Origin: XN24 sp047921395
GTDB lineage: Bacteria; Pseudomonadota; Gammaproteobacteria; Steroidobacterales; XN24
NCBI GenBank assembly: GCA_047921395.1
Contig: JBLRWH010000002.1
Span: forward strand, 1 to 64,000
DNA: 64,000 nucleotides
Direction of reading: 5' to 3'
The notes beneath the pieces were generated by a model. That model was given only the letters and a program-made list of their open reading frames with translations, was not told the DNA's origin and searched no databases. Below are positions 30,883 to 40,623 of this stretch, in pieces (position 1 is the stretch's first letter; each line of letters begins with the position of its first letter). The position numbers and the translations under genes were made by a program.

Positions 30883-31896
30883 TCAAGCGGCGGAAAACTC
30901 GAAGGAATCGAAGAACAGCCGCCCCTGCGGGAGCCCATGCGCGGGAAACAACTCCTGCAGCACGGCGATCATGGCCGGCGGCCCCGCGGCGTAGACATCC
31001 ACCCCGGCGAGCGACGGGTAGTCCTCGAGCACGGCCTGGTGCACCCAGCCGCGACGGCCCTGCCAATCGTCTTCCGGCAGTGGCTCGGACATCACGGGCG
31101 TGAATCGCAGCCAGTCATGTGCCCCGGCCCAGCCCGCCACCAGTTCGCCCTCGTAGAGATCGCGCGGCCTGCGCGCGCCCCAGAAGAAATGGACCGGGCG
31201 CTCGTTGCCAACATACATGAGATGCCGGAGCATCGACTTGATGGGGGCGTAGCCGGTCCCGCCCGCGACCATGACGATCGGCCGCGTCGCGTCGTCCCGC
31301 AGCCAGAACCCCCCGAGCGGGCCCTCGAGGCGCAGCAGCGTGCGGTCGGTGAGCTGGTCGAAGACCTGCGAAGTGAAGCCCCCCCCGGTGACCCGCCGGA
31401 CATGCAGTTCCAGCCGCTCGGGTTCGTGCGGCGGATTGGCCATCGAGTAGCTGCGCCGGCGGCCGTCCTGGAGCAGGAAGTCGACGTATTGGCCGGCGAG
31501 GAAGACGAACGGCTCCAGCGAGGGCAGCTTGACCACCAGGCGCATGACGTCGTGGCAGAGCAACTCGCGCGACTCGACCCGACACGGCAGGCGACGGATG
31601 CGCACCTCCTCCGGCACGGCGAGGGCCCGGGCCTCGAGCACCAGGTCGGAACTCGCCCGCGCCTGGCACAGCAGCGCCTTGCCGGCCGCCACGTCGGCGG
31701 CATTCAGCCCGGGCGGGAGGCCGTTCGGATAGCGCAATTGGCCCGCGAGGACCTTCGCCTCGCACGCGCCGCAACTCCCGCCGCGACAGCTGTGCGGCAA
31801 GTGCAACCCCGCGCGCAGACCCGCGGCGAGCACGGACTCGCCCTCCTGGACCTCGAAGTGCTCCCCGCCGGGATGTAACCTGACGCCATGAACCAT
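30883..31896 (-). CDS. 2Fe-2S/FAD ferredoxin-type flavin reductase (CDP-6-deoxyglucoseen reductase-like, Fre-type)
   Basis: A 337-residue electron-transfer enzyme. The N-terminal plant-type ferredoxin domain has the cluster motif SCRGGSCGACEAK with the fourth Cys in ALLCQA. A ferredoxin-NADP reductase module follows, with the FAD motif RRSYSMAN, NAD(P)-binding GGTGYAPIKSML, and the late AAGPPAMI segment. Proteins of this layout near ubiD are common in gammaproteobacteria and resemble AscD or Fre; a role in reducing flavin (for example for UbiD prenyl-FMN chemistry) is possible but unproven. Its ATG (31896) overlaps the divergent neighbour's start by 9 bp. Confidence 0.87.
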   Translation of the reverse strand: MVHGVRLHPGGEHFEVQEGESVLAAGLRAGLHLPHSCRGGSCGACEAKVLAGQLRYPNGLPPGLNAADVAAGKALLCQARASSDLVLEARALAVPEEVRIRRLPCRVESRELLCHDVMRLVVKLPSLEPFVFLAGQYVDFLLQDGRRRSYSMANPPHEPERLELHVRRVTGGGFTSQVFDQLTDRTLLRLEGPLGGFWLRDDATRPIVMVAGGTGYAPIKSMLRHLMYVGNERPVHFFWGARRPRDLYEGELVAGWAGAHDWLRFTPVMSEPLPEDDWQGRRGWVHQAVLEDYPSLAGVDVYAAGPPAMIAVLQELFPAHGLPQGRLFFDSFEFSAA

Positions 31897-32796
31897 TCAG
31901 ACAACCCTGCCGCCGGAGCCGCCGGCGTGACCGTGGTGGGCTGCGGCTACACGGGCCGCCGCCTGCTTGATCTCTGCCGCGCAGCCGGCCGTGACTTCCT
32001 TGCCACCGTCCGCACGGAAGCGTCCCTCGCGACACTGCGCGCGGCCGGCGCTAAGGCGGAGGTCCTCGATCTCGATGCGCCCGGGGGCAAGTGCCCGCAG
32101 GCCTGGACCGGGAATCGCGCGCTCATCTACATGGCGCCGCCGCCCGACGCCGGCATCACGGACAACCGGCTGCGCGCTTTTCTCGCCCGCGTTGCCGCGC
32201 CGCCGACGGCGCTAGTCTACCTCAGCACCACGGCGGTCTACGGCGACACGGGTGGCGCGGTCGTGGACGAGACGACCCCGCCAGCGCCTGGTACGGACCG
32301 GGGCCGGCGACGGCTGGATGCCGAGCGGGCTGCGCTCGGCTGGGGACGCGACGCCGGCGTCCCCGTGCGGGTGCTGCGCGTACCCGGCATCTACGGCCCC
32401 GGCCGCCTGCCACTCGAACGACTTCGCCAGGGGGCCCCGGTGGTGCGTGCCGCGGACGCCGGGCCGGGCAACCGGATCCATGTCGACGACCTCGCGGCGG
32501 TCAGCCTGGCGGCGGCCGATTACCAGGGGCCGGAGCAGGTTTTCAACGTCGGCGACGGCAATCACGCGAGCATGTCCGAGTACTTCCGGGCCGTGGCCCG
32601 CCTCGCCGGCCTTCCGGAGCCCCCGGAGCTGCCGCTGGAGGAACTGCTCGAGCGCGTGACGCCGGCCATGCGCGGCTTCCTGGTCGAGCACCGGCGCGCG
32701 GATACGCGCCGGATGCGCGAGACGCTCGGCTTCCAGCCCCGCTACGCGGACTTCGAGGCAGGCATCGCGGCGAGCCTGGCGGCAGACAGGCGCTAG
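31888..32796 (+). CDS. NAD(P)-dependent epimerase/dehydratase-like SDR protein (YeeZ-like)
   Basis: A 302-residue extended short-chain dehydrogenase. It shows the Rossmann motif VTVVGCGYTGRRLLDLC, the central strand LVYLSTTAVYGDTGG with the Ser/Thr and Tyr-like active-site region (the usual YxxxK is not clear; RRRLDAERAAL occupies that place), RVPGIYGPGR, and IHVDDLAAVSLAAAD. This matches the YeeZ/NAD-epimerase group whose substrates are unknown. The first ATG overlaps the divergent reductase start; a GTG shortly downstream (before VTVVGCG) would avoid that overlap, so the true start is uncertain. Confidence 0.78.
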   Translation: MNHSDNPAAGAAGVTVVGCGYTGRRLLDLCRAAGRDFLATVRTEASLATLRAAGAKAEVLDLDAPGGKCPQAWTGNRALIYMAPPPDAGITDNRLRAFLARVAAPPTALVYLSTTAVYGDTGGAVVDETTPPAPGTDRGRRRLDAERAALGWGRDAGVPVRVLRVPGIYGPGRLPLERLRQGAPVVRAADAGPGNRIHVDDLAAVSLAAADYQGPEQVFNVGDGNHASMSEYFRAVARLAGLPEPPELPLEELLERVTPAMRGFLVEHRRADTRRMRETLGFQPRYADFEAGIAASLAADRR

Positions 32797-32807
32797 CCTC
32801 GTGGATT

Positions 32808-32817
32808 TTGTATACAA
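32808..32817 (+). promoter_or_regulatory. Palindromic operator TTGTATACAA before the GntR-family gene
   Basis: A perfect 10-bp dyad in an AT-rich patch (ATTTTGTATACAATAT), 33 bp upstream of the GntR-type regulator start. TTGTATACAA-like dyads are typical binding sites for FCD-type GntR regulators, so autoregulation is likely. It may overlap the -10 region (TACAAT). Confidence 0.65.
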
Positions 32818-32850
32818 TATCCCGGATCAGCAGCATCCCGAGGTAAATCA

Positions 32851-33495
32851 ATGGCGATCCAGCGTGTCAACCTGCGGGACCAGGTCCGCGACGAGCTCGT
32901 GGAATGGCTGGCCGACGGGCGTCTGCCGCCGGGCCAGCGGCTGGAAGAGGCGCGCCTGAGCAAGGGCCTGGGCGTCAGCCGCACGCCGTTGCGCGAGGCG
33001 TTGTCGAAGCTCGCCACCGAGGGACTCGTCGAGGCCGTGCCGCGTCGCGGCTTCCGGGTACCGAAGCTGTCGGCCGAGCGGGTGCGCGACCTCTACCCGG
33101 TGATCGGCAGCCTGGAGGGCCTGGCGCTGCGCCTGTCGGGCCCGCGCGTGCGCGAGCTGGCGGCGGGCCTGGACCGACTGAACGAGCGTCTCGCCGTGAC
33201 CCACCTGAGTCCGCGGCAGCGGGCCGACCTGGACCGGCGCTGGCACGAGATGCTCGTCAGCCGCAATCCGAACCGCGAGCTGGCGGCCTTGCTGGAGCGC
33301 ACCCGCAGCCGCGTGCGGCCCTACGCCGGCAGCTGGGATCGCGCCGCCGCCGAGCTCGAGGCGTCGCGCGCGGAACACGCGGAAATCGCGCGGCTGCTTG
33401 GCACCGGCCAGGTCGATGAGGCAGCCGAGGCGGTGCTGCGCCACTGGGTGCGCGGCATTCGCGTGGTCACGACCTGGGTGGAGGCCCAGGGCTAG
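32851..33495 (+). CDS. GntR-family transcriptional regulator, FCD type
   Basis: A 214-residue regulator. The N-terminal winged HTH (VNLRDQVRDELVEWLADGRLPPG, LEEARLSKGLGVSRTPLREAL, LATEGLVEAVPRRGFRVPKL) is textbook GntR. The C-terminal helical FCD domain (LYPVIGSLEGLALRL...HAEIARLLGTGQVDEA) has HxE-type residues that in relatives bind a metal and a carboxylate effector. Target genes are not evident; the adjacent SDR protein or the reductase are candidates. The gene is preceded by a TTGTATACAA dyad. Confidence 0.88.
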   Translation: MAIQRVNLRDQVRDELVEWLADGRLPPGQRLEEARLSKGLGVSRTPLREALSKLATEGLVEAVPRRGFRVPKLSAERVRDLYPVIGSLEGLALRLSGPRVRELAAGLDRLNERLAVTHLSPRQRADLDRRWHEMLVSRNPNRELAALLERTRSRVRPYAGSWDRAAAELEASRAEHAEIARLLGTGQVDEAAEAVLRHWVRGIRVVTTWVEAQG

Positions 33496-33498
33496 GCC

Positions 33499-34119
33499 CT
33501 AGTCCAGCCAGTCGGTCAGGGGCCGCCAGTGCTCCCACTCCTGCCACGCCAGGTAGTGCGGCAGCTCGAACACGCCGAGGCCGCGCGCGTAAGCGCGCAC
33601 GTAGTTCTGCGCATCGCGTAGCGTCGCGACGTACGGCACGCCGAGCTTGCGGAGATAGGCGTCGAGCTCGTCGAAACTCAGCGTGTGCTCCTTGATGCGG
33701 TTGGCGACCACGGCGATCTTCGCCTGCTGGCGCGCGACCCGGCCCGATTCCTGGAGCTCGGCGATGAAGCTGGAGGCCGCGCGCATGTCGATGGCCGAGG
33801 GCAGCACGGGCACGAGCACAGTATCCGCCCGGCGCACCAGCTCGGTGAGCTCCCGCCCGTGCGACCGGGCCGGTGCATCCATGACGATCACGTCGGCGTT
33901 GCGCGGCGCGGCCCGCAGGCCGTCCTCGAAGGCCGCGATGCCGGTCACCGGCGGCGCTTCGACCGGCCGCAGTCCCGCCCAGTCCAGGCTGGAGCACTGC
34001 GGATCGAAATCTGCGAGGGCCACGTGCCGGCCCTGCGTCGCGTACCAGCTCGCGAGATTGGTGGCGATCGTGCTCTTGCCGCATCCGCCCTTCGGATTCA
34101 TCACCAGGATATGCCGCAT
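33499..34119 (-). CDS. Orphan ParA/MinD-family ATPase
   Basis: A 206-residue deviant-Walker ATPase. It begins RHILVMNPKGGCGKSTIATNLASWYA (KGGCGKST 10-17), with the switch region LADFDPQCSSLDW, VIVMDAPA (Walker B) and VVANRIKEH. It is shorter than chromosomal ParA and has no parB next to it, like the positioning ATPases that place single cargoes. The frame ends next to the GntR gene, tail to tail with 3 bp between stops. The cargo is unknown. It is separated from the downstream end of ubiD by 59 bp on the same strand. Confidence 0.85.
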   Translation of the reverse strand: MRHILVMNPKGGCGKSTIATNLASWYATQGRHVALADFDPQCSSLDWAGLRPVEAPPVTGIAAFEDGLRAAPRNADVIVMDAPARSHGRELTELVRRADTVLVPVLPSAIDMRAASSFIAELQESGRVARQQAKIAVVANRIKEHTLSFDELDAYLRKLGVPYVATLRDAQNYVRAYARGLGVFELPHYLAWQEWEHWRPLTDWLD

Positions 34120-34178
34120 CGTCCCTCCCCCAGTTGATAGCCTGTGCGGCCCGGCGCCGGCCGGGCCGTTTCAAGTCT

Positions 34179-35645
34179 TCAATCGAGCCCGAACTCGGGC
34201 CACAAGGCGTCGATCCGCGCCTTCACTGCCGGATCCATGCTGATCGGCTTGCCCCATTCGCGCTCGGTCTCACCCTTCCACTTGTTGGTGGCGTCGAAGC
34301 CGATCTTCGAGCCGAGCCCCGACACGGGCGACGCGAAGTCCAGGTAATCGATCGGCGTGTTGCGGATGATCACGGTGTCGCGGTCCGGGTCCATGCGCGT
34401 GGTCATCGCCCAGATGACGTCCTGCCAGTTGCGCACGTCCACGTCGTCGTCGGTGACGATCACGAACTTGGTGTACATGAACTGCCGCAGGAACGACCAG
34501 ACGCCGAGCATCACGCGCTTGGCGTGGCCGGGATACTGCTTGCGCATGCTCACCACGGCCATGCGGTAGGAACAGCCCTCCGGAGGCAGGTAGAAGTCGA
34601 CGATCTCCGGGAACTGCTTCTGCAGGATCGGCACGAAGACCTCGTTCAGCGCCACGCCCAGCACGGCCGGCTCGTCGGGCGGCCGCCCGGTGTAGGTGCT
34701 GTGGTAGATCGGGTCGTTGCGCCAGCTGATCCGGTCCACGGTGAACACCGGGAACGACTCGACCTCGTTGTAGTAGCCGGTGTGATCGCCGAACGGGCCC
34801 TCGGGCGCCATGTCGCCGGGCGCCAGGTGGCCCTCGAGGACGATCTCCGCGCTGGCGGGCACCTCGAGATCCGAGTGCGCGCACTTGACGACTTCGGTGC
34901 GCCCGCCGCGCAGCAGGCCGGCGAACGCATACTCCGACAGCGTGTCCGGCACCGGGGTCACCGCGCCGAGAATGGTCGCCGGGTCGGCGCCGAGCGCGAC
35001 CGCGAGCGGAAACGGCTCGCCGGGGTGCTTCAGCTGCCAGTCGCGAAAATCCAGCGCGCCGCCACGATGCGACAGCCAGCGCATGATCAGGCGGTTCTTG
35101 CCGATCAGCTGCTGGCGGTAGATGCCGAGGTTCTGGCGCGCGCGCTCGGGGCCGCGCGTGATGACCAGCCCCCAGGTCAGCAGCGGGCCGGCGTCCCCCG
35201 GCCAGCAGGTCTGGATGGGCAGCTGCTCGAGGTCCACGTCCGGGCCCTCGAGGAAATTCTGCTGGCAGGGCGCGGACCGCACGACCTTGGGCGCCATGTT
35301 CAGCACCTGGCGGAAGATCGGCAGCTTGTCCCAGGCGTCGCGCATGCCCTTGGGGGGATCCGGTTCCTTGAGGAACGCCAGCAGCTTGCCGACCTCGCGC
35401 AGCGCCTCGACCGAGTCCTGCCCCATGCCCAGCGCGACGCGGCGCGGCGTGCCGAACAGGTTGCCGAGCACCGGCATGTCGTGGCCCGTCGGGTTCTCGA
35501 ACAGCAGGGCGGGACCGCCGCGCTTCAGCACGCGGTCGCAGATCTCGGTCATCTCGAGCACGGGGCTGACCGGCGTCGTGATGCGCCGCAGCTCGCCCTG
35601 CGCCTCGAGCAGGCGGATGAAGTCCCTGAGATCCGTGTATTTCAT
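34179..35645 (-). CDS. ubiD: 4-hydroxy-3-polyprenylbenzoate decarboxylase UbiD
   Basis: A 488-residue decarboxylase that uses prenylated FMN to remove the carboxyl group of 3-polyprenyl-4-hydroxybenzoate in ubiquinone synthesis. It starts MKYTDLRDFIRLLEAQGELRRI, the UbiD opening; the frame is open 16 codons upstream but without conservation. The family motifs NLFGTPRRVALGMG, IMRWLSHRGGALDF, PEGPFGDHTGYYNEV and WAMTTRMDPDRD are present, including the Glu/Arg/Asp catalytic residues in the E...R...E network. It is divergent from dapF with 47 bp between. Confidence 0.95.
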   Translation of the reverse strand: MKYTDLRDFIRLLEAQGELRRITTPVSPVLEMTEICDRVLKRGGPALLFENPTGHDMPVLGNLFGTPRRVALGMGQDSVEALREVGKLLAFLKEPDPPKGMRDAWDKLPIFRQVLNMAPKVVRSAPCQQNFLEGPDVDLEQLPIQTCWPGDAGPLLTWGLVITRGPERARQNLGIYRQQLIGKNRLIMRWLSHRGGALDFRDWQLKHPGEPFPLAVALGADPATILGAVTPVPDTLSEYAFAGLLRGGRTEVVKCAHSDLEVPASAEIVLEGHLAPGDMAPEGPFGDHTGYYNEVESFPVFTVDRISWRNDPIYHSTYTGRPPDEPAVLGVALNEVFVPILQKQFPEIVDFYLPPEGCSYRMAVVSMRKQYPGHAKRVMLGVWSFLRQFMYTKFVIVTDDDVDVRNWQDVIWAMTTRMDPDRDTVIIRNTPIDYLDFASPVSGLGSKIGFDATNKWKGETEREWGKPISMDPAVKARIDALWPEFGLD

Positions 35646-35674
35646 GTTTGCCACCCTCACCGCGGCGCGCCCAC

Positions 35675-35680
35675 TATAAT
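35675..35680 (+). promoter_or_regulatory. Perfect -10 box (TATAAT) for dapF
   Basis: TATAAT ends 12 nt before the dapF ATG at 35693. No clear -35 is found at the right distance. Transcription would start about 5-6 nt before the ATG, and no ribosome-binding site is visible, so the mRNA may be effectively leaderless unless a later start is used. Confidence 0.55.
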
Positions 35681-35692
35681 TGCGCCCCAGCA

Positions 35693-36565
35693 ATGCACCA
35701 AACTTCCGCCCCCATCGCGCCGCCCCGCCTCGCCTTCCACAAGATGGTCGGCGCCGGCAACGACTTCGTCGTGGTGGATGCGCGCGCCGAACCCTTTATG
35801 CCGGATGCGGCACTGGTGCGCCGCCTCGCCGACCGCAGGGCGGGCATCGGCTGCGACCAGCTGCTGGTCATCGGGCCGGATCCCGGCGGCGAGGCGGCGT
35901 TCGCCTACCGCATCTGGAACGCGGACGGGGGCGAGGTGGAACAGTGCGGCAACGGCGCGCGCTGCCTGGCGTTGCTGTGGGCCACGGAACTGGCGCCCGG
36001 CGCCACGGAGTTCTCGATGCGCAGCGCTGCCGGCCTGGTGGAGGCGCGCGTCAGCAACGGCGAGGCCGCAGTGTCCATGGGCGTGCCGGAGTTCCGGCCG
36101 GAACGCATCCCGCTGCGCGCCACCGCCGAGGCGGCGCGTTACACCCTCGAGCTCGGGGAGCACGAGGTCCGCTTCGGCGCCGTGTCCATGGGCAACCCGC
36201 ACGCGGTGATCGTGCTGGACGAGCTCGGCGTGGACGACATCTCGCGCGCGCCGGTGGCGGCGATCGGTCCCGTCCTGGAAACGCACCCGGCCTTCCCGCA
36301 GCGCGTCAACGTCGGCTTCGCCAGGACCCTGACGCGCGATCGCATCGCACTGCGCGTGTGGGAGCGCGGCGTCGGCGAAACCCAGGCCTGCGGCACCGGC
36401 GCGTGCGCCGCGGTCGCGGTGCTGCGCGACTCGGGCGCGGTGGACGCGCGGGTGGCGGTCGAGTTGCCGGGCGGCAGGCTGGTGGTAGAGTGGCAGGGGC
36501 GCGGCACGGCCGCCTGGCTCAGCGGACCCTCCAGAAAAGTTTTCCAAGGAACGATCAGCCTGTGA
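35693..36565 (+). CDS. dapF: Diaminopimelate epimerase
   Basis: Interconverts LL- and meso-diaminopimelate for lysine and peptidoglycan. The 290-residue product has the two catalytic Cys motifs EQCGNGARC (C85) and ACGTGAC (C233), and the fold markers LAFHKMVGAGNDFVVVDA and SMGNPHAVI. The N-terminus is about 10 residues longer (MHQTSAPIAPP) than most relatives if the ATG at 35693 is used; a start nearer to LAFHKM cannot be excluded. It is followed by a DUF484 gene overlapping by GTGA, then xerC, the classical dapF-DUF484-xerC order. Confidence 0.94.
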   Translation: MHQTSAPIAPPRLAFHKMVGAGNDFVVVDARAEPFMPDAALVRRLADRRAGIGCDQLLVIGPDPGGEAAFAYRIWNADGGEVEQCGNGARCLALLWATELAPGATEFSMRSAAGLVEARVSNGEAAVSMGVPEFRPERIPLRATAEAARYTLELGEHEVRFGAVSMGNPHAVIVLDELGVDDISRAPVAAIGPVLETHPAFPQRVNVGFARTLTRDRIALRVWERGVGETQACGTGACAAVAVLRDSGAVDARVAVELPGGRLVVEWQGRGTAAWLSGPSRKVFQGTISL

Positions 36566-37302
36566 GCATTCCAGAAGAGCGCGGCCCGGCCGCCAAGCAG
36601 ACCGGTGACCAGGGTGTCGCGGACTACCTCGCCGAGCACCCGGACTTCTTCGAGCGCCATGGCGGCCTGCTCGAGAAGCTGCGCCTGCCCCACCGCACGG
36701 GCGCCGCCACGGTCTCGCTGGTCGAGCGCCAGGTCAGCGTGCTGCAGGACAAGAACCGCGCGCTGGAGCGCCGCCTGCACGAGCTCGTGGACGTGGCGCG
36801 ATTCAATTCCGCGCTGTCTGACAAGATCCACGCGCTCGCGATCCGCCTCCTGCGGGCCACCGACGCGGCCTCCGTGCTCGCGGGCCTGGAGGCCGGACTG
36901 CGGGAAGATTTCGACGCCAGCCAGGCGGTCGTGGTGCTGTTGCACAACACCTCCGAGATCGTGCAGGCGCCGGCGACGCGCTTCCTCCGCGCCGCGGACC
37001 GCTCGGACCCGGCGCTGAAGACGTTCTCGACCTTCATCCAGCAGGACCGGCCGCGCTGCGGCAGGATCCGCGACGTGCAGCGCGAGTTCCTGTTTCCCGG
37101 CGAAGAGTCCGGCATCGCGTCGGTCGCGATGGTGCCGCTGGGCCGCAACTGCGAGCTCGGCATCCTCGCGATCGGCAGCGGCGACTCGAACCGCTTCAAC
37201 CCGACCATGAGCACGGATTTCCTCGCCCGGATCGGCGAGCTGGCCGCCGCGGCCCTGGCAGCCGCCCAGCTGCGGCTGGAGACCGCGCGCGCGGGCGCAT
37301 GA
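36562..37302 (+). CDS. DUF484 family protein
   Basis: A 246-residue cytoplasmic protein with the DUF484 layout. It has an N-terminal VADYLAEHPDFFERHGGLLEKLRLPH segment, a short coiled coil (LVERQVSVLQDKNRALERRL), then a GAF-like domain with SVAMVPLGRNCELGILAIGSGDSNRF. Its function is unknown, but it is almost always encoded between dapF and xerC in gammaproteobacteria. The start is GTG overlapping the dapF stop, and the stop overlaps the xerC ATG, so all three are coupled. Confidence 0.9.
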   Translation: MSIPEERGPAAKQTGDQGVADYLAEHPDFFERHGGLLEKLRLPHRTGAATVSLVERQVSVLQDKNRALERRLHELVDVARFNSALSDKIHALAIRLLRATDAASVLAGLEAGLREDFDASQAVVVLLHNTSEIVQAPATRFLRAADRSDPALKTFSTFIQQDRPRCGRIRDVQREFLFPGEESGIASVAMVPLGRNCELGILAIGSGDSNRFNPTMSTDFLARIGELAAAALAAAQLRLETARAGA

Positions 37303-38207
37303 ACGCCGCCGGGCCCGACCGCGAGTGGCTGGCGCGGTGGCTGGACCACCTGCGTTTCGAGCGCCGCCTCTCGGCGCTGACCGTCAAGAATTACCACCGC
37401 GACATCGAGGCGCTGTACACCTTCCTGTGTAACGCCGAAGTCAGCGACTGGGCGCGGGTGGACAGCGCCCACGTGCGCTCCTTCGCCGCCCGCCTCCACC
37501 GGCGCGGGCAGGCGCCGCGGAGCATCCAGCGACGGCTCGCGGCGGTGCGCAACCTGTTCGAGTACCTGCTGCGCGAGCGCGTCGTCGGCGCAAATCCGGG
37601 CGTCGATGTCAGCGCGCCGAAGGCGCCGCGGCGACTCCCCGAGACCCTCGACGCGGACGCCATGGGCCGCCTGCTCGACGTGCGCGGCGATCACCCCATC
37701 GCCACCCGCGACCGGGCAATCATGGAACTCTTCTATTCGTCGGGGCTGCGCCTCGCCGAGCTGGCGGGCCTGCAGATCACCGACGTGGACCTGGTCGAGG
37801 GCGTCGTGCGGGTCACCGGCAAGGGCGCCAAGACGCGTATCGTGCCGGTGGGCGCGAAGGCGCGCGAGGCGCTGCGGGACTGGCTCAAGGTCCGGCCGCA
37901 GCTGGAAAAGGTCCCCACCACGACCATGTTCATCAGCCGCATCGGGCGGCCCCTGTCCAACAGGAACATCCAGGCGCGCGTCGAATACTGGGCGCGCCGC
38001 CTCGGCCTCCCGCAGGGCATCAGCCCACACACTTTCCGTCACTCCTTCGCCACCCATCTGCTGGAATCCAGCGGCGACCTGCGGGCGGTGCAGGAACTGC
38101 TGGGCCACGCGGACATCGGCACGACCCAGATCTACACCCACCTTGATTTTCAGCACCTGGCCCGCATCTATGACCAGGCGCACCCGCGTGCGCGGAAGCG
38201 GCGCTGA
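37299..38207 (+). CDS. xerC: Tyrosine recombinase XerC
   Basis: Site-specific recombinase that with XerD resolves chromosome dimers at dif. The 302-residue product has the SAM-like N-terminal domain (LDHLRFERRLSALTVKNYHRD) and all catalytic residues: R151 (SSGLRLAEL), K175 (VTGKGAKTR), H244 and R247 (HTFRHSFATHLL), H270 (LGHADI) and the nucleophile Y279 (IYTHLDF). Context after dapF and DUF484, and overall similarity to XerC rather than XerD, support the name. It is not part of any integron or phage module. Confidence 0.94.
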   Translation: MNAAGPDREWLARWLDHLRFERRLSALTVKNYHRDIEALYTFLCNAEVSDWARVDSAHVRSFAARLHRRGQAPRSIQRRLAAVRNLFEYLLRERVVGANPGVDVSAPKAPRRLPETLDADAMGRLLDVRGDHPIATRDRAIMELFYSSGLRLAELAGLQITDVDLVEGVVRVTGKGAKTRIVPVGAKAREALRDWLKVRPQLEKVPTTTMFISRIGRPLSNRNIQARVEYWARRLGLPQGISPHTFRHSFATHLLESSGDLRAVQELLGHADIGTTQIYTHLDFQHLARIYDQAHPRARKRR

Positions 38208-38239
38208 CGCGCGCCGACCGTCCCTCGCAAGGAGCCAGC

Positions 38240-38769
38240 ATGCAACAGTTTCGCGGCACCACCATCCTGTCCGTGCGCCGCAACGGCGTCGTCGCCGTCG
38301 GCGGGGACGGGCAGGTCTCCATGGGCAACACCGTCATGAAGGGCAACGCGCGCAAGGTGCGCCGGCTCTATGACGGCAAGGTCGTGGCCGGGTTCGCCGG
38401 CGGCACGGCCGATGCATTCACGCTGTTCGAGCGCTTCGAGGCCAAGCTGCAGCAGCACGGCAACCTGACCCGCGCCGCGATCGAGCTGGCGAAAGACTGG
38501 CGCACCGACCGGATGTTGCGCCGCCTGGAGGCCCTGCTGTGCGTGGCCGACCGGGACAAGAGCTTCGTGATCTCGGGCAACGGCGACGTGATCGAGCCCG
38601 AAAGCGACCTGATGGCGATCGGCTCCGGCGGGCCGTACGCGCAGGCCGCGGCGCGCGCGCTGCTCGAAAACACCGAGCTCGATGCCGAGACGATCGTGCG
38701 CAAGGCCTTGGGCATCGCCGCCGATATCTGCGTGTTCACCAATCACAATATCGTCGTCGAGACCCTGTC

Positions 38770-38773
<4 letters not shown>
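38240..38773 (+). CDS. hslV: ATP-dependent protease proteolytic subunit HslV
   Basis: A 177-residue proteasome-like peptidase forming dodecamers with HslU. The start MQQFRGTTILSVRRNG implies processing of a six-residue propeptide to expose the catalytic Thr7. The GDGQVSMGNTVMKGNARKVRRL segment and the C-terminal ICVFTNHNIVVETL are diagnostic. AAGGAG lies 6 nt before the ATG. Its stop overlaps the hslU ATG (ATGA). Confidence 0.96.
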
Positions 38774-40128
<1,355 letters not shown>

Positions 40129-40131
40129 GAT

Positions 40132-40213
40132 GGGGACACGGCTGAATCGGCCTGTTGGTGCCATTGCTCCCCCGGGAGCAGTGGCACCAGGAGGCGAGAT
40201 CAGCAGTGTCCCC
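40132..40213. repeat. 82-bp nested palindrome (MITE/REP-like, possible terminator) after hslU
   Basis: Outer arms GGGGACACGGCTGA (from 40132) and TCAGCAGTGTCCCC (to 40213) pair with one mismatch. Inside them, GGTGCCATTGCTCC (40157-40170) pairs with GGAGCAGTGGCACC (40175-40188; one G-T) around a 4-nt loop. The inner hairpin could end the hslVU transcript although no T-tract follows. GGGGACAC ends resemble the borders of dispersed palindromic repeats in other proteobacteria. The DUF971 gene starts 33 bp further on. Confidence 0.65.
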
Positions 40214-40245
40214 CTACAATAGCCGTTCTACCCGAGGGAGGCGCC

Positions 40246-40623
40246 ATGAGCGCTGATACACCGACACCGTCCACGATCCGCCTGCACCGCAAGTCCCGCG
40301 TCTTCGAGGTCGGCTGGGAAGATGGCACCACCTTCAACCTGCCGTGCGAGTACCTGCGCGTGTTTTCCCCGTCAGCGGAGGTCCAGGGCCACGGCCCGGG
40401 CCAGGCGGTGCTGCTGATCGGCAAGGAAAAGGTCAACATCAGCGCGATCGAGCCGGTGGGCCACTACGCCGTCAAGCTGATCTTCGACGACAAGCACGAC
40501 TCGGGCCTGTTCTCCTGGTCCTACCTGCACTGGCTGGGCGCGAACTACGAGGAAAACTGGTCGACCTACCTCGGCAAGCTCGAAGAGGTCGGCTACAGGC
40601 GCAAGGAAGTCGGCCCCGGATGA
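40246..40623 (+). CDS. DUF971 family protein
   Basis: A 125-residue protein homologous to the N-terminal domain of gamma-butyrobetaine hydroxylases. It has the motifs IRLHRKSRVFEVGWEDG, LPCEYLRVFSPSAEVQGHG, VNISAIEPVGHYAVKLIFDD and GLFSWSYLHWLG, characteristic of DUF971. The function is unknown; some eukaryotic relatives take part in Fe-S protein maturation. It is typically placed between hslU and ubiE in gammaproteobacteria, as here, and its stop overlaps the ubiE ATG. Confidence 0.9.
   Translation: MSADTPTPSTIRLHRKSRVFEVGWEDGTTFNLPCEYLRVFSPSAEVQGHGPGQAVLLIGKEKVNISAIEPVGHYAVKLIFDDKHDSGLFSWSYLHWLGANYEENWSTYLGKLEEVGYRRKEVGPG

Noticed and set aside
37299..38207. Tyrosine recombinase as sign of an integrated element
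   Set aside because: It is XerC in its conserved dapF-DUF484-xerC context; no attachment sites or phage genes nearby.
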